From positions 25,085,043 to 25,149,042 of the forward strand of contig NC_079516.1 in assembly GCF_000801105.2 (NCBI RefSeq): DNA of 64,000 nt, given 5' to 3'. Positions within the stretch are counted from its first letter, which is position 1; the number at the start of each line of letters is the position of its first letter. Positions 36,581-46,564 of this stretch are shown one piece after another. The notes below the pieces were generated by a model that searched no databases, was not told where the DNA came from, and worked only from the letters and a program-made list of their open reading frames with translations. The translations under genes were made by a program, and so were the position numbers. This DNA comes from Raphanus sativus (taxonomy: Eukaryota; Streptophyta; Magnoliopsida; Brassicales; Brassicaceae).

Positions 36581-37631
36581 GCCTGTACGTGTTCTTTAGT
36601 TTTATGATTTCAATATTGTGTATCAAAATGTTGGTGTTTATGAATATATAGAAACTTTTTATAATGGTCTATAAATCATTTATAAGAATATATGGTGTTT
36701 CTTTGTCACCACCAGAAACACAATGTATGAGCTCTCTTCGATATTCAATCCATTCCTCACTGCTTAGTCAGAAACTCTTAGACCCTCTTTGAACATTCCA
36801 ATAAGACCAAAAGAACCACACATGTTGGGTAAACAAATATTAAAACGTCAAGCATAAACACAACATTCTTCATGGATAAATATTTATAAGATCTTATAAA
36901 TTTGAGAATGCAAAATTTCATCAAAAAACTTCATCTCTCTTTCCAGAATCAAATTGATTATGAAAAATCAAGTTAAAATTAAAGACTTCTCGATCCATTC
37001 ACCTCGACGTCATAGCCTTCTGTTCTAGACTGAACTGAGCAAAGTGACCACTTGGAGAATCCAGACTGCTCGATCCGTTTCCCATGACACCGGCCCTCCA
37101 GTTCACGACACGACGAGCTCAGATCGATCGAGAAAAAAGCCTGAGCCTCTCAATCTGATGCTCTCGGCCACCAATCATCAACCTTTCAACCCGAGCCTTC
37201 TGAACCGTTCACTTGACGAATCTGTACTGCTCGATGATCTCTCGGAACGACGACGCGGCTTGGACTGAGGAGATGGCGCGGTGGTTACGGCGGATGAATA
37301 GAGGACACGACCCAAGCTCAGATATGTATAACGGCCATGGTCGCAGATGAAGCTCGGTGATTGCATCAATGGAGGAGTTTGCAAGGAAGAAGATGAAGTC
37401 TTAGTCTTCGTCAACTTTTGTTAGATTTAATTATTTAAGGGTATAATGGTATTTTGATCATTAAAAATCTGGTGGTATAGTTGGTTAGTGTATAATTGAA
37501 AAGTGGTATCATGAAAGTGGTATTTTTGACAATTTCTCTTTTTTATTTTTTCTCGTAGACCATTTTAGAAAAAAAAGACAGTTACGTCGGGTTAAGTTGT
37601 CCAACCCATGCGTCTTCTTCTTCATTAGTTC

Positions 37632-37847
37632 AATGTCCGTCCATACACCGTTGATCCTGACTTTGTGGAACAGCTCAAGAACAATGATGAACGGTTTGAG
37701 ACGTTGGTGACTCAAAATGCAACCATCATGAACCAAAACAAAACGATCATAGCTCAGTATTTGCAAAAACAGAGGACATCAACCCAAAAGATGTCGGAGA
37801 ATATGATAGAAGTTCAGCGACAATTTCTAGATCTTTATTTTTATTAA
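37632..37847 (+). pseudogene. C-terminal fragment of the split transposase-like gene
   Basis: 72 codons reading VRPYTVDPDFVEQLKNNDER and then a Gln/Asn-rich coiled coil, ending DLYFY and a stop. It follows an AG at 37627-37628 that could be an acceptor site. The DPDFxxxL start and coil resemble the tails of plant Ptta/En/Spm transposase proteins. It is separated from the rest by the MULE. Confidence 0.4.
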
Positions 37848-37850
37848 AAA

Positions 37851-38795
37851 GGTTCTTTTATGATATAGTTTTTCTTTTATAAATGTTTTATGTATTAACA
37901 TTTTATTTAATTTTAGTTATGATTTTCAATTATAAAATTTAATTAATTTCAATATTATTTAACAAAAAAATTAAAATTAAATATTTTGAAAAATTTCGAC
38001 GAATTTCTCACGGATTTTCAACGAAATAGTCTCTAGAAAAAAGTTCGCCAGAAATTCTTTGGGAAATTTCCCGACCATCTTAAGTCCATATGGAATTTTT
38101 CAATGCTCTTACGTCCGTCAAAAATTATACTAGTGGCTAATTTGTCTTGAAAAAATTTCGACAATTTTTTTTCTACATAAGATTAACCGACGAAATGAGT
38201 TCGTCATAGATTCATCGAAAATACTTGTTCTGATGGATTCCCAACAAATTTGATCCATCCAAAATTGTCTATTTTCGGTAGCATCCACTGCCGTAGAATC
38301 ACAGCTGTTGACAGAACCAATCCAGACATCCACGTATAGGTTTTATTTCCTAGATAACTTGTACAAGGCTTGCTTTTGAGAAGTAGAAGGATGACCCATA
38401 AAAAAAGGATGACCCCAGCAATGACCGACTTCCTGACATAACCTGAGACAAGACGTGAGACACATGGCCTGAGCAGAAGTAGATACATGGGTCAGACATC
38501 ATATTCTGTTTTTTTGGGTCTGGATTTGCTCCAACTATCAACTCATATGTTGGTTTAAAGATATCAGGATCAGATCCCTGATACTAAATGGTCAAAGTAC
38601 AACATAGAACTAATAGTCCACGAGTGACACCAATCCCTTGCACATTTCAAGGCATTTTGTTTCTTATTGAAAAGATCAAAAGAGGTGTATTGGGATTATT
38701 TGATTAAAAAGTATTGGGATATCGATCTAATACAAAGATAAGGCTGATAAGTTCGGATATGTACATTAAGTTGATTTTGCCCAAAAAGGTACATT
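37851..38795. other. Unassigned
   Basis: AT-rich to 38250. Minus-strand short frames overlap at 38130-38541 without recognisable domains. No gene is supported. Confidence 0.4.
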
Positions 38796-38812
38796 AGGTT
38801 GATTTACTAATA

Positions 38813-40362
38813 TAACTCACAGCCCGAAAAAGACGACCAATATAGAGAGATAAAAAACCTCCTCCTTCTCTCTAGTTTAAACAGATAACGTTTGCGTTTC
38901 CGGCCGGCGGAGTGGCTCCTCTAGCCACCGCCGGTCCGGCCTTGTTTGTTTTTCTTTCTTTTATTCTGTCTTGCATGTCGGCTTGGGAGGAAGAGGACTT
39001 TACGCTTCCTTTCCGTTTTAGAAGTGAAGTGTTTTGACTCCAGGACGGCGGGATTCCATTAATCCGTCGCCGCTGGCTTTTGACTCCGGGGAGCAGAGGA
39101 TCGTTATACCTCGCACCGCCGGCTTCGTTTTAGAGTTACCTGTGTTTGAATCCGTGAGACGGGTGGATGCTTTTCCTCTCCTTAGGGCTTGGTTCGGTCG
39201 TGTGGAGGCGATCTTGTAAAGATGAAGTTCTCCGATGATCGTTGTGAGTTTTTTTAAGGCGGAAAAGGTTTGAATCGGAAAGTTGATAGGCGCGTCTGAA
39301 TGGTCGGGATTAGGGCTGGGCAAAAAATCCGAACCCGAAAAACCGAACCAAACCCGATCCAAAAAAGTAGCATCGAAACCGAACCGAAATTGATTAAATA
39401 TCCGAACGGGTTCAAAATTTCGGTATTTAAAGAACCGAAACCGAACCCGATCCGAACCGAAATATTTTGGGTACCCGAATGTATCCGAAATAAATTTATA
39501 TACTTAAATATATACATTATTTTTATATATAATGTATATTAAAAAATTTTAAAATATATAAGATACCTTTAAGTTTTCCAGAATACTCGCAAATAGTCAA
39601 AAGTAAATGTTTAAAATAGCTAAAGTATACTGAAAACACCAAAATAGTTAAATATCTATTGATTCTTTATCCAAATATTCAAAAAAAAAACCAATTTATA
39701 TGTTAAATTAAGGTATTTTGACATATATGTTATGAAAATTTATATGTAATATATTATATTTCTTATAGATTTTGAAATTTAAAGTTTATAATGAATTTTG
39801 AAAATTTGAAAATATTTTAAATGGGTTATCCGAACCCGTAAAGATCCGAACCGAACCCGAACTGAAATTTAGAAATATCCGAATGGGGCTGAAATCTTTG
39901 ACCCCGAAAACCCGAAACCCGAATGGACTGAACCGAAACCCGAATGGGTACCCGAACGCCCAGCCCTAGTCGGGATGAGATCTCGAATTGGATCCGATGA
40001 AGCTCTTCTTTCATCGAGACCAGACGCAGAAGATGGGTGGAGTAGGCTCCGGTAGGCTCCGGCGAATCGTGTCTGTCGGTTTGCGGCTGCCGGGCGGTGA
40101 AACGGAGCAGCGACGGTCGGACGGTGTACTTGCGATGCGTGTCTCCTTCATTGGTGAGGTTCGGACACGTGTTCGTGTCGGTCTTGACACGTGCGTTGCT
40201 TTTCTCTCGTGGGCTTCGATAGTTTGTTTAAGGCCTAGTTTGTGGCTTTAGTTTGTCCAAGTAGATTTGGGACTTATGTATTGTTGTTGTAATACGGGCT
40301 TCGGTTTGGCTGTAATGGGTTTGGGCCTTTTTTAATAAAAATATAGATGGCAAAAAAAAAAA
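38813..40362 (+). mobile_element. Retroposon with 17-bp target duplication, split by a hAT MITE
   Basis: Flanked by AGGTTGATTTACTAATA at 38796-38812 and 40363-40379. It ends in ATAGATGGC followed by a poly(A) run. Without the nested hAT MITE and its duplication the body is about 0.88 kb, GC-rich, with no conserved ORF. It looks like a LINE with its coding core deleted (5' UTR joined to 3' UTR) or a retrocopied noncoding transcript. Confidence 0.8.
39311..39968. mobile_element. hAT-like MITE nested in the retroposon
   Basis: Ends TAGGGCTGGGC and GCCCAGCCCTA are perfect inverted repeats, flanked by an exact 8-bp duplication GTCGGGAT (39303-39310, 39969-39976). Subterminal regions are rich in CCGAACC motifs. 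658 bp, no coding capacity. Confidence 0.92.
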
Positions 40363-40548
40363 AGGTTGATTTACTAATACGAAGTTGTAAGTATCTTTAT
40401 GGTTGATTTCATTGTAAGGTTTTATTCACAAACGATATCCCTTTTGGGAAGTGAAATAAAATGATATCTCCAGTAAAAAAAATTGTTGATAGAATTACCA
40501 CTTCAGTTGCAACCAAACTTACTTCGAGAACTAGTTTTGTCAAACACT

Positions 40549-40950
40549 TTTTTTTTAACGCTGATTTATTATTATGATATTACAATTATTAGGAACATTA
40601 CATAGACGATTCGACAACCGACAATACTACATGTCTTATGAAGATCTACGCCTAACTGCATCATCTGAGCCGTCCTATGAAGATCCACGTCTGACCAGAT
40701 TTACTTGCACCATGTTGAAGATCTCTTGTAATCCTTCAGATCTCTTGTAATCCTTCATTCCATAATCGCATAATTGCCTGTAATCCTTCCTTCCATAATC
40801 TGGCATAGTTGCCTAATAAATCGCGCTCTCTCCGGAATTTGAAACATGGATTTGAGGAAATCTGCAATAAATTGCATAGTCTGGGAGTCGAACCCCAAAC
40901 CTGGGTGTAGAAGCCTTTAGACCTTAACCATTAGGCTAAGGTGCTTCCAC
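40549..40950 (-). mobile_element. tRNA-derived SINE
   Basis: Flanked by TGTCAAACACT at 40538-40548 and 40951-40961. The minus strand starts with a tRNA-like head: TAGCCTAATGGTTAAGG (A box) and GGTTCGACTCC (B box). It ends in a poly(A) seen as a T run at the left edge. About 400 bp with internal duplication (TCTTGTAATCCTTC repeated). It should be transcribed by RNA polymerase III and mobilised by a LINE. Confidence 0.88.
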
Positions 40951-41008
40951 TGTCAAACACTCTTTTAAGGCTTAAATAGTTAACTAGATTTTTTTTTTTT
41001 TTAGTTAA

Positions 41009-42568
41009 CTAGATTTTAACCTGCACGTCTGTGCAAATTTTTTTTCATTTTATAATATATTTGATATTATTACAAATGTTTAAATATATAATTTTATTTT
41101 AGTATTATATATTGTGTAATTCTATAATATTATTATTTATATTTCTTATTCGGAGTTATTAATATATAGTGATTTGTTTAATACATTTTACTTTGTTATT
41201 AATTTTTATTACTTACTAATATATTTTCAAGTAAGGTACAATAAATTAACAATATGAAATAATCAAATAGATAATCTCCTTCAAAATATGTTTTTTCTTT
41301 AATTTATACATTTTGTTATAATAAATTTTTAAGATTTATTTATTTATATTATAGAAAATAAATATGGTTAAGATAACTTATATTTACATTTTGTGTGTTA
41401 AAAAATATACTTTAACATATATAATTTTAGTTTTACGAGATTTATAAGTAAAAAATTTCTTTGTTTAAATAATATAGTCATATTGTTTTACATAGTAGTA
41501 ACAGTCATATTATTTTAGAAATATTGTTGATATAGGATAATTTTTGGATGTTATGGTATCAAGTTTCTTTTTATTTTTAATTAAGATTTCGATTTATTTA
41601 TATTCTTTATCTTTTACAAATTATATAGCTTGTTTTTTTGTGGTCATTTCAAAAAAATATTCTTTATTATCTATGAGATTTGAAATTTTATATTTTGTCA
41701 TGAAAAAATTGAAAAATTATATTACTATTTTTGAGTTTGGAAGATTAAATGAATTTTGATTTTTTTTTGTTACTACATTAATACATTATTTCATAAAATA
41801 TTTGAATTTTTGGTAATATTTTTAAATTTTCCTCAATATATGTTTTTAATAATTAAAATAAAAAATAAATTTATAATTAAAATTGGATTTTTAATTAATA
41901 TTTTAAATGAATTACTAAATTTCATAGTTTTCTAATAACATATTTTAAAATATTATGCAAACTAAAGTTTATTACATACTATTATATTTTTATATAAACA
42001 TTTAAACAATATACTGTTGAGAGTTTCAAAATAAATAAAATAATATATGGTTGTAGGTATAAAAGTTTAACCTATGTTAATAGATTTATTTTGTATAAAA
42101 ATATTATATAATTATAATTTATGAATTTTAACCCATTTTAATAATGAGTGGTAATTTATTTAAATGAAAAAATTCAAAAATATTTTTTTTTGTTAATTTA
42201 CCTATTTAATATATTTTTCATATTTAATTCATATAGCACTTCTATTTTCATATAATACAGAATATATTATAGAATTTATACAAAAATAGCATAATTTTTA
42301 TAATAAAATTTTAGTTAACATTGATTTATAAAAATATTATATAACTAATTAAGAAATTAATTAATATGTTCTTTTATAAAAAATATTTAAAATTTTAAGT
42401 AATATTTGTTAAATTCTTTCTCAACAGATTTTATTATAATTAAAAAATTCAAATTTATAGTTTGTTTATGTAATTTAAATAATCAAATAAGTCATATTAA
42501 CTAATTCTTTAAGTGGTCCTACTATGAATTGTTAATGGTAGATAAAAATAGGAGTCTAAATTAATAGA
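41009..42568 (-). mobile_element. Helitron, minus strand, about 1.56 kb
   Basis: The plus strand starts CTAG after A with the hairpin TGCAC/GTGCA (41022-41035). The other end reads on the minus strand TCTATTAATTTAGACTCC after A. Interior AT-rich, non-coding. The length and sequence match the outer Helitron at 55143-58354 once its nested insertion is removed. Confidence 0.65.
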
Positions 42569-44344
42569 TTAGATGTATCAATATTTTCCATCAAATTTGT
42601 ATTATTTCGAAATAGTTATACAATTATCATATTTTCATATATAAAAGGTCCGTTTTTAAATCTCGTTCGATTTATTTCTGTCTCTAGACACGTTCTTTAT
42701 AGAAATACTAGGAGTTACCCCGTCTTATGGACGGGTGATCAAATATGAAAATAAAATATAAGAAATTAAATTAATTTTATTTTAAAATTAATATATATTA
42801 ATTTTAACTATATTTTATTAATAATTTTCATTATTAGCTTTATTTTATTTTTTAAAGCATATACTTGAAAATGCATTTGTTTTGTTGCTCAAGTATTTTC
42901 CTAATTTGAACACAATAATAAGTATAATGAAGTTTATAAATTTTACATAAATTATTTCTCTTTTGTTATTTGTGTTTCTTTAATTCAATAGATTTTTTCT
43001 TTTTTATATTTGTAGGAATATATAAATTTAGAAAAAACAAAAATAAAATAGCTAAATCACGATAACAGAGAAAATATTTTTAGTTAGGTACCCATCATAA
43101 GAATCTAATATATTAACAAACTCTTTTGGTAAATCATGTATTAAGTAATAGCTATTTTGTCTTTCTAAGAAAAAAAAAGTAATAGCTATTTGTACCATCA
43201 AAACTCACTGGAATCTTGACATTGCAACAAATGGCTACTGTTGTTATTGGAGCTCGACTGGCTTGAAACCCAGCAAGTGGCGAACAACAATTTGATGGAT
43301 ATGCAGTTCCAAATGTAAATATTCCTCCAAAACAACGCATGCATTATAACTCGAAATGCATTTTGAGATGCTGAAGTTCTTGATATCGGCACTGTACCAT
43401 ATTGGTACCATATGTACCAATCGCTTGTTACATTTTGAATTCATGAGTACCACTTAGGAAATATCTTTCGGGTCATTTAGGTTGTCTGTTCCTTTTCTGA
43501 CTCTGAGTGAGAGTCACATCATTTTTTCTTTCATTTTCACATGGAACCTGTGAAATATCAGCTTTTATTCCATCACCAGCCATACAGGTTCGATTTATGG
43601 TCTGCTCTACATATTTACATCATGGGATTAAAACTTACCTAACATTCTTTTCATGTTTTACAGTAATTCACCATGAAAGAATATATGAAATTTATGTTTT
43701 GGTCAATATTGCAAACTCTGCAATAGTTCCAAGGTTTATGAATACGGCTTCAAACTCCCCATAGAGATCTCAAAAATATTCATGCACTCAGGAGACTAAG
43801 AGAATATTCAGAATACTTTACCTAGTTCCTGCAACTCCGCAACCAACACATTTACCAGTCAACTTCAATGAAGGCATCATAAAAGTGATTAAAAATAGTG
43901 AGGGAAGATGCATAATAGAGAGAGGGAGAGAAACAGATGAAACCTGATTGATTAGGGGCTGCTAATCGAATGTTCGGTATGAGAGGTAGGCCTTTTTGTC
44001 AAGCAACTGCATCTTAGAGAAGTAATCTATACTAATAAAAAGATGTTTCCCTCGATGTTGTAGTCTTTTTGGCGTCTTGTCTTCAGCTGTTTCCGGGCAT
44101 AGATGAGCCTGCAAAAAAAAAAGTTCTAAGAATCAGTGTTATAAGTAACTGCTTAGATTATAAGCTTCCAAACAGTGTATAATCAACTAACGGCCAGAAC
44201 ATAGAAAATACATTAGAAAGGAGATGCAATTTTCTCTGTCATTAAGACATGAAAAATTGTTTTGTACATTTTGGTTTGACTAAACCGGAAACAACTCCAA
44301 CGACCTGAGACAAGAAGAACATAATAGCTACAAAAAAGTTCAAT
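42569..44344. other. Unassigned, includes Helitron ends
   Basis: At 42708-42711 CTAG is followed by a perfect CCCGTC/GACGGG hairpin, a minus-strand Helitron 3' end whose 5' end I cannot place. At 44028 TCTATACTAATAAAAAGATG looks like a plus-strand Helitron 5' start. Between 43190 and 43760 several overlapping minus-strand frames hint at captured gene pieces, not identified. Confidence 0.4.
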
Positions 44345-44361
44345 AGACTTCCCTAGCAGTT

Positions 44362-44420
44362 ACTCTGCTTTGCCGCTTTAGGCTCTGTTTTAATGAAGTT
44401 TATGTTGTTCAAAAAAAAAA
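44362..44420 (+). mobile_element. 59-bp LINE 3'-end stub with 17-bp target duplication
   Basis: Flanked by AGACTTCCCTAGCAGTT at 44345-44361 and 44421-44437. The insert is only a 3' tail ending TTTATGTTGTTC plus poly(A). Same terminus (GTTGTTC) as the 17-bp stub at 27289. Confidence 0.88.
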
Positions 44421-44437
44421 AGACTTCCCTAGCAGTT

Positions 44438-45232
44438 CAATTTTTTTTAAAGTAAAGAAGTAATTTGTTACCTTTTTGAACATAATGGATGCCTTATTTC
44501 TCCTCAACACGTTCCTTGATGCGATCAATAGTGTCGGATTTATGCTGGTGGCCACCATAATTTTTGGCTCAGACCTGTAGCTTTTGTATTTGTTATGGCA
44601 TGAAAGAGCTAAATCGTCAAACATGCTAACACACACGCTTACATCCCTAGACGAGTTGTGAATTTGACAAGGCATACATCTGTTTTGGTCTTACGCGTCG
44701 AGTAGAGAGTCTCCGCATAGTGTAGTAGCATGTATTGTAGTATCATGTTTCCGCCTTGCATAATGTTGTTGCATGCTTGATTATTGTGTGTTACTTGATA
44801 TGTGGTTGCTTGCTTGTTGGGGTTATGGGGTTTGATTGGTGAATTTGTTGTTGTAGTGGGCCGGTTCCCACTGAATGACATTAGGTTGCTCATTTCCCAT
44901 TGTTGTATCTTTTTGCAGGTAACCATAGAGGGTTTGGGCGTTAGCGGGGTGTTGAGGACGTGATCTGTGTAGATTTTCGGTGCTGTTTGCAAGGAATAAG
45001 AAGACCGGAGTTTTCAGTTGTTTTATAGTTGGTGTTTTATGGGTACCCTTTTGATTTCGAACTTTGTTTTATGTTTGCGGACATCGTCGAGTTTCCGACA
45101 CGTGTAAAATAAATAAAATGTATGTTTAATATTAAAACTCCCGTCTAGCGCTGATAAATTAAGTCTTGTCCGGACTTAACACAACTCTCGACCAAGGAAC
45201 GGGTTGGTAAGCCTTAGGCCGAGATCGAGAGG
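44438..45232 (+). other. Probable Gypsy LTR body or flank
   Basis: No gene. It leads into a segment that ends like a Gypsy LTR (45350), so part of it should be LTR, but no clear LTR start was found. Confidence 0.35.
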
Positions 45233-45239
45233 GACGATA

Positions 45240-45350
45240 TTGGTCGGACTGGCTGAGTTTCAGTTGGATCGGCTGTAGTGTCGTCAAATTGTGACGCTTC
45301 CGGATCGGTTCTGGGTTTGTCCGGCCTAGGACTGTTCGGGGGGGTGTTAC
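45240..45350 (+). repeat. Gypsy LTR 3' end with adjacent primer site
   Basis: The segment GACTGGCTGAGTTTCAGTTG to GGGTGTTACA is repeated at 49038-49145. Right after it comes TGGTATCAGAACATGG, a tRNA-Met-type primer-binding site. This marks the end of a 5' LTR. Sequences left of the shared part do not match between the two copies. Confidence 0.7.
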
Positions 45351-45575
45351 AAATGGTGGTATCAGAACATGGTTGTAAAGCCATGCTTTCGTTTGCGGGT
45401 TTTTCAAAATGTTTTATCGAGTCAAAATGAGTCGCAAAGAGCATCATTAGGGAACTGGCACGTCCTCTACTTAGGCATAGGTATGATATGTTATTTTGGG
45501 AATTTAGGACCTTATCCTTTTTCATGTGTTGCAGCGGACAGTGTTGGTGCTCGACAGGGGAGGAGAGGATTCAGT

Positions 45576-46564
45576 ATGAGGGGTGTGGTTCGGAGACTTA
45601 GAGTTGGGATGACATCGGGAGCAACTGGTTATGATGGATCGATCGAGTCGAGCTCATCAAGCGATTCGAGATCTGATTCTGACTTTGAGAACGAGAATGT
45701 GGTTGAGAGCAGCGAGAGTTCACATGAGACTGGTCATCTGAGTTTGAAGAAGCTGAAGTACTTGAGGAGATAGAAGAGGAATCTGATCATTTTGAAAGCA
45801 TGAACCTATTCCCGGATATGGAGGCAATTCCACAAGTCGTTTCTCCTACATACAGCTATATGTTTGGGAATGACAGTGAAGTGGAAGACATGCTCATCAG
45901 TTCATCAGATGTGGAGATCATTGAGCCACCTCCGCCAGAAATCATTGAAATATCACCGGACAGTATAGTGGTGGTGAACATTGTTGACATCAGCTCAAGT
46001 GAAGGAAGCCCTTGGATACCAATGCTAGCATGGAGTCCAGCGTATACTTTGACACCTGAGTTTGGGAGTTCCAGCATTAGTGGAGACAGTGTGAGGAGTC
46101 AAATGTCAAACCTGTACTATGAGTACCACTACAGACCAATGCCAACAGAGAGTGAGCTGCATCAGGATAACTCATCAAACGAAGAAGCAATTAATGAAGT
46201 GGGAATGAAAGTTAATCAAGAGGGTGGAACCATGGGAATGACTATGAGGGAAAGTACAAGTGGAGAACCATCTCAGAATGTTGCGCAAACTCATGTCTTG
46301 AGCGACGTCCCAGCAACTGAAGATTGTATTATGTGTGGATTTAATGACCATCCTCCTCGAGCGTATACAAGAGTCAGAAGTCAGCCGGAATTGGGCCGCT
46401 TTGCGTTTTGCACTATGTGTAGAAGAAATGGACACTTTGCTGAAGCATGTTCTAACTCTAATGTCGTCCGGCCAGCATCTACCTCAGATTTTCCTCCAGC
46501 TGACTCTGATCGATCAGCCCCAACTGCAATGAGAGGAACTAACCGTAGAACCCGTGCTAGCTAG
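45576..46564 (+). pseudogene. Acidic zinc-knuckle gag-like protein of a Gypsy element
   Basis: The frame from ATG 45576 is basic, then Ser/Asp/Glu-rich (DGSIESSSSSDSRSDSDFEN). It slips by one base near 45740-45750 into a second frame that begins EFEEAEVLEEIEEES and runs to 46564. That frame is acidic and Pro/Ser-rich, and has a CCHC knuckle CTMCRRNGHFAEAC plus a variant CIMCGFNDHPP about 60 residues earlier. It lies just after the LTR and primer site, where gag should be. No protease or RT follows on this strand. I do not recognise the family; knuckle and position make a Gag-like role the best guess. Confidence 0.55.

Larger units (their letters stand above)
34579..37538. mobile_element. Mutator-like element (Pack-MULE type)
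   Basis: The ends GGGGAAATTTCATAACTACA and, inverted, GAGAAATTGTCAAAAATACC are related over about 45 bp. The flanks are a 9-bp duplication TTTTTTATT (34570-34578, 37539-37547), the size made by Mutator-type transposases, although the sequence is low-complexity. Inside are a CBSX6 gene fragment, an intron/exon-like piece, a TTTATAA array and a GC-rich piece near 37000-37414. No transposase is seen. Confidence 0.7.
30384..37850 (+). pseudogene. Decayed En/Spm-type plant transposase gene, split by two elements
   Basis: Fragments in order on the plus strand. 30384-30518 is a 44-codon frame beginning MQHSDAVPFHTGGSSAFRH. Around 30925-30992 lies KKVDASLHHYMRDHYSGQL. Around 34127-34200, in shifting frames, lie MQKWVQPFRE and MNLTVWEELKV. 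37632-37847 is a coiled C-terminus. This order and wording resemble plant Ptta/En/Spm (CACTA-associated) transposase proteins; the identification is from memory of the family. A gag-only Copia (30993-34013) and a Mutator-like element (34579-37538) sit inside. Frames are broken, so it is dead. Confidence 0.4.

Noticed and set aside
40860..40950. Possible functional tRNA gene on the minus strand
   Set aside because: It is the tRNA-like head of a SINE with poly(A) and 11-bp target duplication.
43152..43453. Three overlapping minus-strand frames of 62-69 codons
   Set aside because: None shows a domain; a captured gene piece is possible but not supported.
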